A stretch of 64,000 nt of DNA from Novosphingobium sp. HII-3 (GCF_002916655.1 NZ_PPSM01000007.1:1-64000), one strand, 5' to 3'; counted from the stretch's first letter, positions 8,062 through 18,155 are shown. Notes: a model not told the origin generated them from the letters alone. Translations and numbers: made by a program.

Positions 8062-8727
8062 GTGAAGCTCATCATTGGCAACAAGAACTATTCGAGCTGG
8101 TCGCTGCGCGGCTGGCTCGCCTGCAAGCAGTCGGGCCTGCACTTCGACGAGATCACCGTTCCTCTTTTCGGGGAGGAATGGGAGAGCCTGAAACGCAGCT
8201 CGGACGATCTGGCCCCCAGCCAGGGCAAAGTACCGATTCTTTGGGACGGCGACGCGGTGGCCTGGGATTCCCTCGCCATCGTCGACTATCTGGCCGACAA
8301 GGTGGGGCGCGATCGTTTCTGGCCGAAGGAGGACGCGGCCCGGGCCATGGCGCGCTCGATGGTGGCGGAGATGCATTCCAGCTACCTGTCGCTGCGCCGC
8401 CACTGCCCCATGAACATCCGCGCCCGCGTGCAGTTGCCGGGCCTGGAGGACGAGACCCGCACTGACATCGTGCGCATTCTCACGCTTTGGGCGGAGGCGC
8501 GTGCACGGTTCGGCAAAGGAGGGCCGTTCCTCTTCGGCACGTTCGGCGCGGCGGACGTCTTCTACGCCCCTATCGTCAGCCGCTTCCTCACGTACGGGAT
8601 CGGCGTACCCGGTTTCGCCCAGGCCTACATGCAGGCGGTATGGGAGCACGAGTGGATGCAAGCCTGGATCGCCGCTGCCGAAACGGAGGAGTGGGTGATC
8701 GAACAGTTTGAGCATCCCGTTACCTGA
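8062..8727 (+). CDS. Glutathione S-transferase family protein
   Basis: 221 residues, GTG start. The thioredoxin-fold N-terminal domain begins KLIIGNKNYSSWSLRGWL, where the Ser residues fit the glutathione-activating position. It continues to GKVPILWDGDAVAWDSLAIVDYL, the conserved cis-Pro and glutathione gamma-glutamyl-binding region. The C-terminal helical domain includes FGTFGAADVFYAPIVSR, matching the GST N-capping box region. Probably a soluble conjugating or dehalogenase-type GST; substrate unknown. The next gene starts 16 bases later, so the two may be co-transcribed. Confidence 0.85.
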   Translation: MKLIIGNKNYSSWSLRGWLACKQSGLHFDEITVPLFGEEWESLKRSSDDLAPSQGKVPILWDGDAVAWDSLAIVDYLADKVGRDRFWPKEDAARAMARSMVAEMHSSYLSLRRHCPMNIRARVQLPGLEDETRTDIVRILTLWAEARARFGKGGPFLFGTFGAADVFYAPIVSRFLTYGIGVPGFAQAYMQAVWEHEWMQAWIAAAETEEWVIEQFEHPVT

Positions 8728-8743
8728 GGTTGAACGCTTTCCC

Positions 8744-9589
8744 ATGCGCAAGTTGCTGATCATCGCCGCCGCCGCGGCGAGCCTTCTGTCGAGCCAGGCC
8801 ATGGCTTGGGGCAGCTACGGTCATCGCACCATCGGTTCCATCGCCATGGCCAACGTGAAGCCGGAAACCCGCGCGGCGATCCGGCGGCTGCTGGCGCACG
8901 AGGCCGAGATCGATACACCGCAATGCTCGATGCGCACGATCGAGGATGCCGCGACATGGCCGGATTGCATCAAGGGTGAGCGCTGGCGTTGGGCCTACCA
9001 GAACTCCTGGCATTACCATGACCAGCCCATCTGCGGCACGTTCGACATGAAGCAGCTGTGCCGCGACGGCATGTGCGCGACCGCGCAGATCGAGCGTGAT
9101 GAAAAGCTGCTGGCGAACCGCAAGCTCGCTCCCGTCCTTCGCCTGGAGGCGCTGGCCTTCCTGGTCCACTTCGTCGGTGATCTGCACCAGCCGCTTCACG
9201 TCGGCGAGAACGAGGACCAAGGCGGAAACGCGGTGAAGGCGGACTACGGGGACGCGCCGGGCCGCAACCTGCATTCGATCTGGGACAGCACGCTGGCAGA
9301 GCGGGCGATCACCTCGGCATCGCCGCCGCTCGTGCGGGTCTATTCCCCTGCGGAGAAGGGGCGGCTGGCGACCGGAACTCTCGAGGACTGGACGCGCGAA
9401 AGCTACGAGATCAGCCGTGACTTCCTCTACCCGCTGGCCTTCGGTGGGACGCTGCCGTGCGACGTCAAGGAGCCGCCGCGCATCGTGTGGACCAATGCCG
9501 CGATCGAACAGGCCATTCCGGTCGTCGACGAACGCATCCAGCGTGCCGGTCTGCGGCTCGCGCGGATGCTCGACAAGGCGTTGGGCTGA
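8744..9589 (+). CDS. Secreted S1/P1-type nuclease
   Basis: 281 residues from ATG 8744. The signal peptide (residues 1-21) ends AMA, leaving Trp22 as the mature N-terminus. This is required in S1/P1 nucleases because the Trp amino group binds zinc. Other trinuclear-zinc ligands are visible: GSYGHRTI (His27), the Asp of the WPDC segment, WHYHDQP, and the strong motif HFVGDLHQPLHVG with a following GGN. The enzyme cleaves single-stranded RNA and DNA in the periplasm or outside the cell, probably to scavenge phosphate and nucleosides. This fits a window that also holds PiT and NupC transporters, though no operon links them. Confidence 0.9.
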   Translation: MRKLLIIAAAAASLLSSQAMAWGSYGHRTIGSIAMANVKPETRAAIRRLLAHEAEIDTPQCSMRTIEDAATWPDCIKGERWRWAYQNSWHYHDQPICGTFDMKQLCRDGMCATAQIERDEKLLANRKLAPVLRLEALAFLVHFVGDLHQPLHVGENEDQGGNAVKADYGDAPGRNLHSIWDSTLAERAITSASPPLVRVYSPAEKGRLATGTLEDWTRESYEISRDFLYPLAFGGTLPCDVKEPPRIVWTNAAIEQAIPVVDERIQRAGLRLARMLDKALG

Positions 9590-9597
9590 TCCGCGCA

Positions 9598-10515
9598 ATG
9601 GCGGCTGCCGGGAAGGAGCGTCCCACGATCCGGGCCTTCGTGCTGCTGGGGATGGTGATGCTCTTCTGGGCCGGCAATTCGATTACCGGCCGGGCTGTGA
9701 AGGACGAGATACCGCCGTTCACACTGGCATTCGGCCGATGGCTGATTGCCGCGCTTATCGTCCTCCCGTTCACGGTGCGGCAGGCCTGGGCGGAGCGTCG
9801 CGCGGCGCTTGAAGGATGGCGCCCGATCCTGGTGCTCGGCTTTCTCGGCATCGTCTGCTTTAACGCGTTCATCTACTCGGGCCTGCGCCATACCAGCGCC
9901 ACCAATGCGCTGCTGCTGCAGGCGTCCATCCCGGCGCTCGTTCTCGTGTTCAACCGGCTCATCTTCGGGGCGAGGGCGGGGCCGCTTCACCAGCTCGGCG
10001 TGCTCGTCTCCAGCATCGGCGTGGTCTTCATCGTGTTCAGGGGCGATGTCTCGGCCCTGCAGGCGCTTCACCTCGGCGCGGGGGATGCGCTGATCCTCGC
10101 GGGCGTGGTCGTCTGGGCCCTCTACACGGTGCTGCTGCGCACCAGACCGCCGATTTCGCCGGGTAGTTTTCTGCTTCTGGTGTTCATCATCGGTGCGCTC
10201 GCAATGGCACCGCTGGCCGCCGGGGAATGGGCGCGTGGCCACGTGGTTGCGTGGAGCTGGCCGGTCGTTGGCGCCTTTCTCTACGTAGGCGTATTCCCTT
10301 CGGTCCTGGCCTACTTCATCTACAACGCCGTCACGGCGCAGCTTGGGCCCGCCACGGCGGGGCAGGCGATCACGCTGATGCCGCTGTTCGGCGCCTTGCT
10401 TTCGGCCCTGCTGCTGGGAGAGCTGCTGGAGGCCTATCACCTGATCGGCATGGCGCTCATACTGGCCGGGATACTCCTGTCGGCAAGCGGGCTGGCACTG
10501 CGGTCCGCTACCTAG
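9598..10515 (+). CDS. EamA/DMT-family transporter
   Basis: 305 residues from ATG 9598, 8 bases after the nuclease stop. Ten hydrophobic segments form two EamA repeats. The first begins VLLGMVMLFWAGNSITGR, the second around GDALILAGVVVWALYTVLLR. The motif LGFLGIVCFNAFIYSGL and a C-terminal ALLLGELLEAYHLIG are typical of drug/metabolite exporters. Substrate cannot be read from sequence. The 3' end overlaps the 3' end of the convergent SDR gene by 8 bases. Confidence 0.88.
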   Translation: MAAAGKERPTIRAFVLLGMVMLFWAGNSITGRAVKDEIPPFTLAFGRWLIAALIVLPFTVRQAWAERRAALEGWRPILVLGFLGIVCFNAFIYSGLRHTSATNALLLQASIPALVLVFNRLIFGARAGPLHQLGVLVSSIGVVFIVFRGDVSALQALHLGAGDALILAGVVVWALYTVLLRTRPPISPGSFLLLVFIIGALAMAPLAAGEWARGHVVAWSWPVVGAFLYVGVFPSVLAYFIYNAVTAQLGPATAGQAITLMPLFGALLSALLLGELLEAYHLIGMALILAGILLSASGLALRSAT

Positions 10516-11287
10516 CCATGCGCTTCATGCTCTCTGCCATCGCGGCCAATGCTTCGCGGCGCGGCTGCGCCCGTATCGCCTGGAACATCGCGCGGTAGTG
10601 CTCATGCGGGACGAAGGTGGGGCCTTCGCGCAGATTGTCGAGCGCGAGGCGGGCCACGTCGTTCGGGCTTTGCAGGTTCGCCAGCCCCTTCATGCCCGCG
10701 GTAGCCTCGGTATCGGTCGCGCCGGGGCACAGGGTGAGCACATCCACGCCTGTGCCTTGCAGTTCTCCCCAGAGCGCCTCTCCAAGCGCCACGACAAGCG
10801 CCTTGGTGGCCGAATAGGCGGCCGAGTAAGGGCAGCCGATGAGACCTTCGACCGAGGCGGTGAAGACGATGCCGCCCTTGCCGCGCCGCTTGAGGTGCGG
10901 GAGGAGGCCGTGCGCTAGCTGCATCGGCGCGTGACAGTTCACCGTCAGCATCCCTGCCATGCGCACGGGGTCCTGCAGTTCGAACGCGCCCTTGATGTTG
11001 AATCCCGCGTTGCTGAGGAGGAGGCCGATGTCGGCATGACCCGTGCGCTGGAGGATGCGAGCGGGCGCGTCCGGCTCCTGAAGATCAGCGCCGATGACGC
11101 TGACAGCCACGCCGTGGGCGGCGGTCAGCCGGTCCGCAAGCGCTTTCAGCCGATCCGTCCGGCGCGCGGTGAGGATGAGATCCAGTCCGCGCCGCGCCAG
11201 CTCTTCGGCGAAAGCCAGTCCAATACCAGACGATGCGCCCGTGACGAGGGCGGTGGGGCCGTAGGTTTGGCGGAACAGGTCCGTCAT
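10508..11287 (-). CDS. Short-chain dehydrogenase/reductase
   Basis: 259 residues. Start at 11287 is supported by GAGGAGA upstream on the minus strand. The classical SDR motifs are present: TGASSGIG (residues 17-24) for NAD(P) binding, SNAGF (NAG motif, about 91-95), and the catalytic Ser with YSAATSATK-type triad, here YSAAYSATK (about 154-162). An Arg-Arg pair after the second strand (TARRTDRL) suggests NADP preference. Substrate unknown. It is convergent with the EamA gene. Confidence 0.9.
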   Translation of the reverse strand: MTDLFRQTYGPTALVTGASSGIGLAFAEELARRGLDLILTARRTDRLKALADRLTAAHGVAVSVIGADLQEPDAPARILQRTGHADIGLLLSNAGFNIKGAFELQDPVRMAGMLTVNCHAPMQLAHGLLPHLKRRGKGGIVFTASVEGLIGCPYSAAYSATKALVVALGEALWGELQGTGVDVLTLCPGATDTEATAGMKGLANLQSPNDVARLALDNLREGPTFVPHEHYRAMFQAIRAQPRREALAAMAESMKRMAR

Positions 11288-11380
11288 GCAGGTCTCCTCT
11301 CCCGTTGAGAGAGACGCATGCCGCGCACGCTTGTCCAGCGCGCGCGCAAAGCATCGCCCTCGGGATCGGAAGGAGACCCG

Positions 11381-12709
11381 TCAGGCGACGGTCAGGAACA
11401 GGCCCGCGAGCGCCGCGCTCATCAGGTTCGAAAGGCTGCCTGCGGCGAGGGCGCGGATGCCCAGCCGGGCGATCACGGGGCGCTGGTTGGGCGCAAGGCC
11501 GCCCGTGACTGCCATCTGGATGGCGATTGAGGAGAAATTGGCGAAGCCGCACAGCGCGAAGGTCACCACGGCCACGGTGCGCGGCGAAAGGCCGGTGTCC
11601 TTGCCCATTTCGATGAAGGAGACGAACTCGTTGAGGACGATCTTGGTGCCGAACAGCCCGCCCGCGTGCATCGCCTCGGTCCAGTCCGGCGTGGCGAGAA
11701 GATAGAACACGGGAGCGAAGAGATAACCCAGCAGGGACTGGAAGGTCACCCCCTGGAAGCCGAAGAGACCGGCGGCCCAGCCGACGAAGCCGTTGGCCAT
11801 GGCGATGAGGGCGACGAAGGCAAGCACCATCGCGCCGACCGCCACCGCCAGCTTCACGCCTGTTTGTGCGCCCTGCGACGCTGCCATGATGATGTTGGCC
11901 GGCTTCTCCTCGTCGTGCTCGACCGCTTCCAGTTCGTCCACGTGAACGCCGGGGAGGTGAGTCACGTCCGCGCGGTTCAACGCCGCGGCCACGGCGCCGG
12001 CGGGCGGCACGGTGGTCTCATGGATGTCCTCGTCGGCGGGCGAGGTGCCGGGGCGCGGGTCCGGCATGATCATCTTGGCCATGAAAATGCCGCCCGGCGC
12101 GGACATGAAGGCGGCTGCGACAAGATAGTCGATGCGGATGCCCATGGAGGCGTAGGCGGCCAGGATCGTGCCTGCCACGCCTGCCAGACCGACGGTCATG
12201 ACGCAGAACAGCTGCGAGGGATTGAGGGAGGCCAGATAGGGCCGGATGACCAGCGGGGCTTCGCTCTGGCCGACGAAGATGTTGGAGGCCGCGCACAGGC
12301 TCTCGACCTTGGAGATGCCGGTGACCTTCTCCAGCGCACCGCCGATCCAGCGCACCACCAGCGGCATGATACGCAGATAATAGAGGATGGAGATAAGGGA
12401 GGCGAAGAAGATGATGACCGGCAGCGCCGCGATCGCGAAGCTGGTGCCGCCAACTTCCGGCGATGCGAGCGGGCCAAACAGGAAATCCACCCCGGCATGG
12501 GCGTAGCCGAGCAGGCTCTCCACGCCCGAGGCCGCACCGCGCAGCAGCCGGTTGCCGAAGGGCACATAGAGTACCAGCGCTGCAAGCCCGGCCTGAAGGG
12601 CGAACGCCGCGCCCACCACTCTCAGGCGAATCGCCCTGCGGTCGGTGGAGAGCAGGAATGCTGCCGCCATGATGAGAACGATGCCGATCAGGCTATAGGC
12701 GACAGTCAT
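11381..12709 (-). CDS. nupC: Concentrative nucleoside transporter (NupC/CNT family)
   Basis: 442 residues with many membrane segments. CNT hallmarks are visible: GVDFLFGPL in the N-terminal part, VGQSEAPLVIRPYL (about residues 145-158), MSAPGGIFMAKM, and near the C-terminus LNEFVSFIEM and CGFANFSSIAIQMA. These correspond to the nucleobase- and ribose-binding loops of NupC/CNT3. A hydrophilic insertion of about 50 residues (DPRPGTSPADEDIHETT onward) interrupts the middle and is longer than in E. coli NupC. It imports nucleosides with a cation gradient, probably sodium or protons. Divergent from yhhQ. Confidence 0.93.
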   Translation of the reverse strand: MTVAYSLIGIVLIMAAAFLLSTDRRAIRLRVVGAAFALQAGLAALVLYVPFGNRLLRGAASGVESLLGYAHAGVDFLFGPLASPEVGGTSFAIAALPVIIFFASLISILYYLRIMPLVVRWIGGALEKVTGISKVESLCAASNIFVGQSEAPLVIRPYLASLNPSQLFCVMTVGLAGVAGTILAAYASMGIRIDYLVAAAFMSAPGGIFMAKMIMPDPRPGTSPADEDIHETTVPPAGAVAAALNRADVTHLPGVHVDELEAVEHDEEKPANIIMAASQGAQTGVKLAVAVGAMVLAFVALIAMANGFVGWAAGLFGFQGVTFQSLLGYLFAPVFYLLATPDWTEAMHAGGLFGTKIVLNEFVSFIEMGKDTGLSPRTVAVVTFALCGFANFSSIAIQMAVTGGLAPNQRPVIARLGIRALAAGSLSNLMSAALAGLFLTVA

Positions 12710-12816
12710 CGAGGCGTTTGGCTCCGCGGGAAAAACGGTTGAGAATAACGTGAAACCCTACTTGCGCGGGCGCGGGACGACTAGTGCAATTGTCTGATCG
12801 CCGCTAGGGGGTGTGG

Positions 12817-13467
12817 ATGGATCGTCCGGCGCCTGTAATCACCCGCTCTCTTTTCGTCTTCTCGCTGCTCTACGGTGGCCTCGTCGTCCTGGCGGGCGTG
12901 CTGGGTACAAAGCTGGCCTCATTGGGCACCTGGCCGGTGCTGGGTGACCTGGCCGTCGAATCGGGAATTTTCGCGTTCCTCCTGCTGGTCGTCCTGTCGA
13001 GCGCGATCGCGGAACTGCACGGGACGCAAACCGCCAACCGACTGGTGCGTTTCGGATTCATCCCGCTCATCGTCTCGATGGTGCTGCTCACCCTTGTCAT
13101 CCACGTGGTGCCGCCCGCGACGTTCTGGAACGATCAGGAGGCTTACGCCCGGCTGCTGGGGCAGGGCGCGCGGATGCAGTTCGCGGGCCTCATCTCCTAC
13201 GGCGTGTCGCAGACGCTCAACGTGCTGATCTTCTCCAAGCTGTCGCAAGGCGGGGGACGACTGCTGCTGGTCCGGGCCTGGGTCGCCTCGATGCTGTCGC
13301 AGATCATCGACACGTTCCTGTTCATCACCATCTCCTTCGCGGGCACCGGGTTGCCGATCGTGCAGATCATGGAAGGCCAGATCATCTCCAAGCTGGTGCT
13401 TTCGACGATCATGGTGCCGCCCTTCATCTGGTTTTTCGTGAAGCTCGGGCGCAAGCTGGACGCCTGA
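12817..13467 (+). CDS. yhhQ: Queuosine precursor transporter (YhhQ/VUT family)
   Basis: 216 residues from ATG 12817; a GTG at 12811 would add two residues, but AGGGGG at 12806-12811 spaces better to the ATG. Six hydrophobic segments. Family features: GTKLASLG after the first segments, an acidic AIAELHG motif, [16 protein letters not shown] and [14 protein letters not shown]. The SQxxDT motif is characteristic of the VUT/YhhQ family, which imports preQ0/preQ1 for queuosine tRNA modification. I looked for a preQ1 riboswitch in the 107-bp divergent gap and could not identify one. Confidence 0.88.
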   Translation: MDRPAPVITRSLFVFSLLYGGLVVLAGVLGTKLASLGTWPVLGDLAVESGIFAFLLLVVLSSAIAELHGTQTANRLVRFGFIPLIVSMVLLTLVIHVVPPATFWNDQEAYARLLGQGARMQFAGLISYGVSQTLNVLIFSKLSQGGGRLLLVRAWVASMLSQIIDTFLFITISFAGTGLPIVQIMEGQIISKLVLSTIMVPPFIWFFVKLGRKLDA

Positions 13468-13547
13468 CGCTACGGGCCACGCGAAAAAGGGCAAAAAAAC
13501 AGCCGAGACGGGTTCAAAATCGCGCGTACGAGCGTAATAGCGCTCGC

Positions 13548-14447
13548 ATGTCGAATCCGCACCACGCCGCTCTGCTGGCCAAGGCCAAGACCCTCGTCGA
13601 CGCGCTGCCGTACATGCAGCGGTACGCCGGTCGCACTTTCGTGGTCAAGTACGGCGGCCATGCGATGGGCGACCCGGAAAAGGCGGTGGACTTCGCCGAA
13701 GACGTGGTGCTGCTCAAGGCCGTGGGCATCAACGTCGTCGTCGTCCATGGTGGCGGTCCCCAGATCGGGGCCATGCTCAAGAAGGTCGGCGTCGAAAGTC
13801 AGTTCATCGATGGTCTGCGGGTCACCGACAAGGCAACCGCCGAAGTGGCCGAGATGGTCCTGTCCGGTGCCATCAACAAGGAAATCGTCGGCTGGATCGC
13901 AAAGGCCGGCGGCAAGGCGATGGGTGTGTCCGGCAAGGACGGCGGCATGGTCACCGCTCGCAAGGTGCAGCGCACCCGCAAGGATCCCGACAGCCGGATC
14001 GAGCAAGTCGTCGATCTGGGCTTCGTGGGTGAACCGGAGACCATCGACACCAAGGTGATCGAGACGATCTCGAACTCCGGGATGATCCCGGTCATAGCGC
14101 CGATCGCCGTCGGCCCCGAGGGCGGCACGTACAACGTCAATGCCGACACGATGGCGGGCGCCATCGCTGCGGCTCTGGGCGCGTCGCGCCTGTTCCTTCT
14201 CACGGACGTGCCGGGGGTGCTCGATAAGCAGGGGAATCTCCTCACCGACCTCACGCCCGCCGCGATCGAGGGGCTGAAGGAAGACGGCACGATTTCAGGG
14301 GGCATGATTCCCAAGCTTGAGACCTGCATCCACGCCGTCGAAGCGGGCTGCGAGGCTGCCGTTGTGCTTGACGGACGGGTTTCGCATGCCATGCTGCTCG
14401 AAATCTTCACGCAGGAGGGCGCCGGAACGCTCATCCGGGCAGCCTGA
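13548..14447 (+). CDS. argB: Acetylglutamate kinase
   Basis: 299 residues. The amino-acid-kinase fold is clear: [10 protein letters not shown] (residues 32-41), [12 protein letters not shown] (about 64-75), [15 protein letters not shown] (about 198-212) and the C-terminal SGGMIPKLE (about 248-256). It phosphorylates N-acetylglutamate in arginine biosynthesis. An N-terminal helix of about 25 residues precedes the kinase core; in this family that extension goes with the hexameric, arginine-inhibited form, so feedback inhibition is likely. Stand-alone start; the next gene follows after 40 bases. Confidence 0.97.
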   Translation: MSNPHHAALLAKAKTLVDALPYMQRYAGRTFVVKYGGHAMGDPEKAVDFAEDVVLLKAVGINVVVVHGGGPQIGAMLKKVGVESQFIDGLRVTDKATAEVAEMVLSGAINKEIVGWIAKAGGKAMGVSGKDGGMVTARKVQRTRKDPDSRIEQVVDLGFVGEPETIDTKVIETISNSGMIPVIAPIAVGPEGGTYNVNADTMAGAIAAALGASRLFLLTDVPGVLDKQGNLLTDLTPAAIEGLKEDGTISGGMIPKLETCIHAVEAGCEAAVVLDGRVSHAMLLEIFTQEGAGTLIRAA

Positions 14448-14487
14448 AGGAACTGGAAATCGGGAACTGAAAGGCCACACTGACCGC

Positions 14488-15039
14488 ATGCGTACAAAAG
14501 CCGCACTTGCCATCCTTCTTACGGGCTCGCTCCTGGCCCTGACCGCGTGCGGCAAGGCTGGGGAAGATCCAGCCGTGCTGGAAAGCGCCAGCGCCGAGGT
14601 GGACGCAAGCGAGGCGGTGGTCGACGCGGGTCCTGTCAGCGAGGCTACCGATGCGACCAGTCCGGCAGCGATCGCGCTGGACATGGGCGCGCTGAGCGAG
14701 CGCCGCGATCCGGAGCGGCTGCTGCGTTACTACGTCAGTGCGCTGCGTGCGGGCGAATGGGAGGCGGCGTCGCGCGCGTGGAGCCTCGATGCGCAGATGA
14801 CCCCGGAAAAGCTGCAGGCGGAATTCGGCGGAGCATCGCCCCGTCTTGCCGTCGGCAAGGGTGACACCGGCGGAGCGGCGGGCTCGATCTACTACGAGGC
14901 GCCTGTGGTGGTCGATTACGGCGGCGGCCGGGAATCGAAGCGCGGCACCATCGTCCTGCGCCGCGTGAACGATGTCCCCGGTGCCAGCGAGGAACAGCTG
15001 AACTGGCGGATCGAGCGAAGCTCCACGCTCGCGCAGTAA
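14488..15039 (+). CDS. Putative lipoprotein of unknown function
   Basis: 183 residues. A lipoprotein signal peptide ends in LTAC at residues 18-21, so Cys21 would be lipidated. An acidic Ala/Ser/Val-rich linker follows. A small C-terminal domain (about residues 70-183) contains RLLRYYVSALRAGEWEAA and ends in a strand-rich part with RGTIVLRRVN and LNWRIERS. The pattern suggests an NTF2-like or SH3-like domain, but I cannot assign it. It follows argB by 40 bases and is probably co-transcribed. Confidence 0.75.
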   Translation: MRTKAALAILLTGSLLALTACGKAGEDPAVLESASAEVDASEAVVDAGPVSEATDATSPAAIALDMGALSERRDPERLLRYYVSALRAGEWEAASRAWSLDAQMTPEKLQAEFGGASPRLAVGKGDTGGAAGSIYYEAPVVVDYGGGRESKRGTIVLRRVNDVPGASEEQLNWRIERSSTLAQ

Positions 15040-15239
15040 CCCCCGTCTGCTCGGCGGCAGGTTCCCCGCCGCCGACGCCGGAGCAGGACATGCGGTGCAC
15101 GCCGGTCGATCTCTCTTGAGCCCCTGCAGACGCGCCCTTGCCCCGGTGGCGTCTGCTCGGCTATCAGCCCGACCATAGACATTGCCGCGAGCGCCTTCGT
15201 GTGAGGCGGCTGGCGGAGCCTCAAGCCTCCAAGGAGCCG

Positions 15240-15536
15240 GTGTTGCTGTTCCTCACCATTTTCCAGATCATCAGCTACCTGATCGACATCATCGTCTTCG
15301 TGGTCATTGTGCAGTTCGTTCTCGGACTGCTGATCGCGTTCAACGTCGTCAACACGCAGAACCAGTTCGTTGCGGCGGTGTTCACGGCCCTCAACGCCAT
15401 CCTTGATCCGCTCCTGAAGCCGATCCGGCGCATCATGCCCAATACCGGCGCGATCGACTTCTCGCCCATGGTGCTGATCATCGGGCTGAAGATCCTCCAG
15501 ATCATCTTCGGCAACCTTGCCATGGCTGGCTACTGA
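15240..15536 (+). CDS. YggT family membrane protein
   Basis: 98 residues from GTG 15240; a TTG at 15243 is the alternative. AAGGAG at 15231-15236 fits either. Two membrane segments: [18 protein letters not shown] and the helix around [14 protein letters not shown]. The family motif [13 protein letters not shown] lies between them. YggT proteins are small inner-membrane proteins of uncertain role, linked to osmotic tolerance and cell-division loci. The stop overlaps the folD start (TGATG), so the two are translationally coupled. Confidence 0.88.
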   Translation: MLLFLTIFQIISYLIDIIVFVVIVQFVLGLLIAFNVVNTQNQFVAAVFTALNAILDPLLKPIRRIMPNTGAIDFSPMVLIIGLKILQIIFGNLAMAGY

Positions 15537-16426
15537 TGGCGCAGATCATCGACGGAAAGGCCTTCGCGGAAGGCCTGCGCGCGCGTGTGGCGACGGCTGC
15601 CGTTGGCTTCGAAGCGAAGACCGGACGCAAGCCGGGACTTGCGGTGGTGCTGGTGGGGGAGGATCCGGCCAGCCAGGTCTACGTGCGCAACAAGGGCAAG
15701 CAGACGCTCGCCTGTGGCATGGCGAGCTTCGAACACAAGCTGCCGGCCGACACGTCGGAGGAAGAGCTGCTTGCTGTGGTCGAGAGGCTGAACACCGACC
15801 CGGCCGTGGACGGCATTCTCGTCCAGTTGCCGCTGCCGTCGCACATGAACGAGCAGAAGGTCATCGCCACGATCAACCCCGATAAGGACGTGGACGGGTT
15901 CCACGTCGTCAACGTCGGCCGCCTCGCCACCGGTCTGCCGGGATTCGTGCCCTGCACGCCGCTGGGCTGCGTCATGCTGCTCAAGGACAGGCTGGGCTCG
16001 CTGTCCGGCCTGGATGCGGTGGTGATTGGCCGTTCAAACATCGTCGGCAAGCCGATGGCCCAGCTCCTTCTGGCCGAGAGCTGCACGGTGACGGTCGCCC
16101 ATAGCCGCACCCGGGACCTTCCCGAGGTGGTGCGCCGCGCCGACATTGTGGTGGCCGCCGTGGGCCGTCCCGAGATGGTGAAGGGCGATTGGCTGAAGCC
16201 GGGTGCGACCGTGATTGACGTCGGAATCAACCGCGTGCCGGGAAGCGAAGAGGGCAAGACCCGGCTCGTGGGCGACGTCGACTTCGCCTCCGCAAGCGAA
16301 GTGGCGGGCGCCATCACGCCCGTGCCCGGAGGTGTAGGTCCGATGACCATTGCCGTGCTGCTGCGCAACACCATCGTTGCCGCGCATCGCAACGCCGGGC
16401 TCTCCTTCGACGAGGGATCGCTCTGA
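15536..16426 (+). CDS. folD: Bifunctional methylenetetrahydrofolate dehydrogenase/cyclohydrolase FolD
   Basis: 296 residues. Active-site residues are in place: Tyr49 and Lys53 within SQVYVRNK, and the Asp of DKDVDGFHV near residue 120. NADP-binding elements follow: [17 protein letters not shown] and the C-terminal [18 protein letters not shown]. It interconverts 5,10-methylene-, 5,10-methenyl- and 10-formyl-tetrahydrofolate, supplying one-carbon units for purine, Met and fMet synthesis. The ATG overlaps the YggT stop. Confidence 0.98.
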   Translation: MAQIIDGKAFAEGLRARVATAAVGFEAKTGRKPGLAVVLVGEDPASQVYVRNKGKQTLACGMASFEHKLPADTSEEELLAVVERLNTDPAVDGILVQLPLPSHMNEQKVIATINPDKDVDGFHVVNVGRLATGLPGFVPCTPLGCVMLLKDRLGSLSGLDAVVIGRSNIVGKPMAQLLLAESCTVTVAHSRTRDLPEVVRRADIVVAAVGRPEMVKGDWLKPGATVIDVGINRVPGSEEGKTRLVGDVDFASASEVAGAITPVPGGVGPMTIAVLLRNTIVAAHRNAGLSFDEGSL

Positions 16427-16454
16427 CTGTGGTTCCGACCTCGCGGGGTGGTCG

Positions 16455-17168
16455 ATGAAGCGGCTGGCGTTCGGCCTGGTGCTGGCGGCGGCCGCTGTCG
16501 CGCCGCTCCAGGCGGACGCCCGGTCCCGCGGCAGGCCGCCGCTGCCGCCAGGGGCCGGCACCGCCAACCCGAGCGCTTTGGTCGCCGCCGAGATGGCGTT
16601 CGCCCGGATGGCGCGGGAAAAGGGACAGTGGACGGCGTTTCGCGAATATGCGGACGATGCCGCGATCATGTTCGTGCCTCAGGAAGTGGAGGCACGGGAG
16701 TGGCTGAAGAGGCAGGAAGACCCGCCGGCTCCAGTCCAGTGGCAGCCGCACGAGGTCTGGATGAGCTGCGACGGCTCGCTCGGGGTGACGAAGGGTGCAT
16801 GGCAGAGGCCGGACGGCTCGGTTGGCTGGTTCACCACGATCTGGAAACAGCAGAAGAAGGGAGAGTACCGCTGGGTGCTTGACCATGGCGACAGCCTGCC
16901 CGCGCCGTTGCCGGAGCCCGAGATGCTCTCTGCCAAGGTCGCCAGATGTCGCGGGGCTTCGCAGGCGGCGCCGCCACGCACCGATGCCCTTCCTGCCGAC
17001 GCTGCGGCCGATGCGCGCACGTTCATGGGGGGCACTTCGATGGACGGCACGCTGCGCTGGCACCTGACGGTGCGCAGCGGCGACGATTCTCGGACAGTGG
17101 CGATAGAAATGTGGAACGGTGCACAATTCGACACAATCGTAGAGGACAACGTCGTTCCGGGAAGCTAG
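16455..17168 (+). CDS. Secreted NTF2-like (SnoaL/DUF4440-type) protein
   Basis: 237 residues with a signal peptide (residues 1-20, cleavage near ADA). After a Pro/Arg-rich stretch comes AEMAFARMAREKGQWTAF, the first helix of an NTF2-like fold. Strands containing AAIMFVP, GVTKGAWQRPDGSVGWF and YRWVLDHGD follow. This resembles the DUF4440-type proteins common in sphingomonads. A C-terminal extension (about 165-237) carries a second strand-rich portion. No catalytic residues are recognisable. It lies 28 bases after folD and 10 before marC. Confidence 0.65.
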   Translation: MKRLAFGLVLAAAAVAPLQADARSRGRPPLPPGAGTANPSALVAAEMAFARMAREKGQWTAFREYADDAAIMFVPQEVEAREWLKRQEDPPAPVQWQPHEVWMSCDGSLGVTKGAWQRPDGSVGWFTTIWKQQKKGEYRWVLDHGDSLPAPLPEPEMLSAKVARCRGASQAAPPRTDALPADAAADARTFMGGTSMDGTLRWHLTVRSGDDSRTVAIEMWNGAQFDTIVEDNVVPGS

Positions 17169-17178
17169 GCTCACGCCG

Positions 17179-17814
17179 ATGTACGAACTCTTCCTGAGCG
17201 CCTTCATTACCCTCTTCGTGGTGATCGATCCGCCCGGCTGCGCGCCGATCTATGCGGGCCTCTCCGCCGACGCAAGCCGAAGACAGGCCGTGTCGATGGC
17301 GCTGCGAGCCTGCGTCATAGCGGCTGCGATTCTCGTCGTCTTCGCCCTGTTCGGCAAGACGTTGCTCGGCGCGTTGCATATCGAGTTGGATGCCTTCCGT
17401 ATCGCAGGCGGCATCATGCTTTTCATGATCGCGATCGATATGGTGTTCGAGAAGCGCACCCAGCGGCGAGAGGAGCGCGCGGAGAAGATCATCGCGCACA
17501 ACGCCGAGACGCCTGAAGTGGAAGACGTGTCCGTCTTCCCCATGGCCATGCCGATGCTGGCAGGGCCGGGCTCGATCGCGACGATGATGCTCCTCGCCAG
17601 CCGTGCGCATGAGACGCAGCAGATGGTTACGATCCTGGCGGCGATGTTAAGCGTCATGGCGCTCGCCTTTGCGGCACTGGCGGCGGCAGGCCCGCTTATG
17701 AAGGTGCTGGGCGACAAGGTGGAAGCCGTCATCACCCGGCTGTTGGGCGTACTGCTCGCCGCGCTTGCTGCCCAGTACGTGATCGACGGCATAAAGGCAT
17801 CCCTGCTTTCCTGA
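17179..17814 (+). CDS. MarC family integral membrane protein
   Basis: 211 residues with six hydrophobic segments. MarC features: [20 protein letters not shown] at the N-terminus, [16 protein letters not shown] (about residues 73-88), and [14 protein letters not shown] (about 117-130). A charged cytoplasmic loop ([13 protein letters not shown]) lies in the middle. The family is related to UPF0056/MarC transporters; substrate unknown, and despite its name it is not shown to cause antibiotic resistance. The stop overlaps the start of the YnfA gene. Confidence 0.9.
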   Translation: MYELFLSAFITLFVVIDPPGCAPIYAGLSADASRRQAVSMALRACVIAAAILVVFALFGKTLLGALHIELDAFRIAGGIMLFMIAIDMVFEKRTQRREERAEKIIAHNAETPEVEDVSVFPMAMPMLAGPGSIATMMLLASRAHETQQMVTILAAMLSVMALAFAALAAAGPLMKVLGDKVEAVITRLLGVLLAALAAQYVIDGIKASLLS

Positions 17815-18155
17815 TGATCCCGGCGCCGCTTCTCACCGGCGCCGTCTATGCCTCCGCCGCCCTGGCCGAAATCGCCGGCTGCTTTGCATTCTGGGCCTGG
17901 CTGCGCCTGGGCAAACCCGTGTGGTGGCTTGTGCCGGGCGCGGCTTCGCTGGCGCTTTTCGCCTGGCTTCTGACGCTCGTCGACACTTCGCAGGCGGGCA
18001 GGGCCTATGCCGCCTACGGCGGCGTCTACATCACGTCGGCGCTCGTATGGCTATGGCTTGCCGAGGGCGTACGCCCGGACCGATGGGATCTGGCGGGCGC
18101 GGCCCTTTGCCTGATTGGCGCGGCGGTCATCCTGCTGGCACCGCACCGGGCCTGA
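17814..18155 (+). CDS. YnfA/UPF0060 family small membrane protein
   Basis: 113 residues, start overlapping the marC stop by one base. Four membrane helices. Signatures [17 protein letters not shown] at the N-terminus and [18 protein letters not shown] in the second half match UPF0060. The fold resembles small multidrug-resistance proteins (EmrE-like), and some homologues export toxic compounds. Function here is unproven. Confidence 0.92.
   Translation: MIPAPLLTGAVYASAALAEIAGCFAFWAWLRLGKPVWWLVPGAASLALFAWLLTLVDTSQAGRAYAAYGGVYITSALVWLWLAEGVRPDRWDLAGAALCLIGAAVILLAPHRA

Noticed and set aside
12710..12816. Possible preQ1 riboswitch before yhhQ
   Set aside because: The 107-bp gap lacks a recognisable preQ1-I or preQ1-II core and is shared with the divergent nupC promoter.
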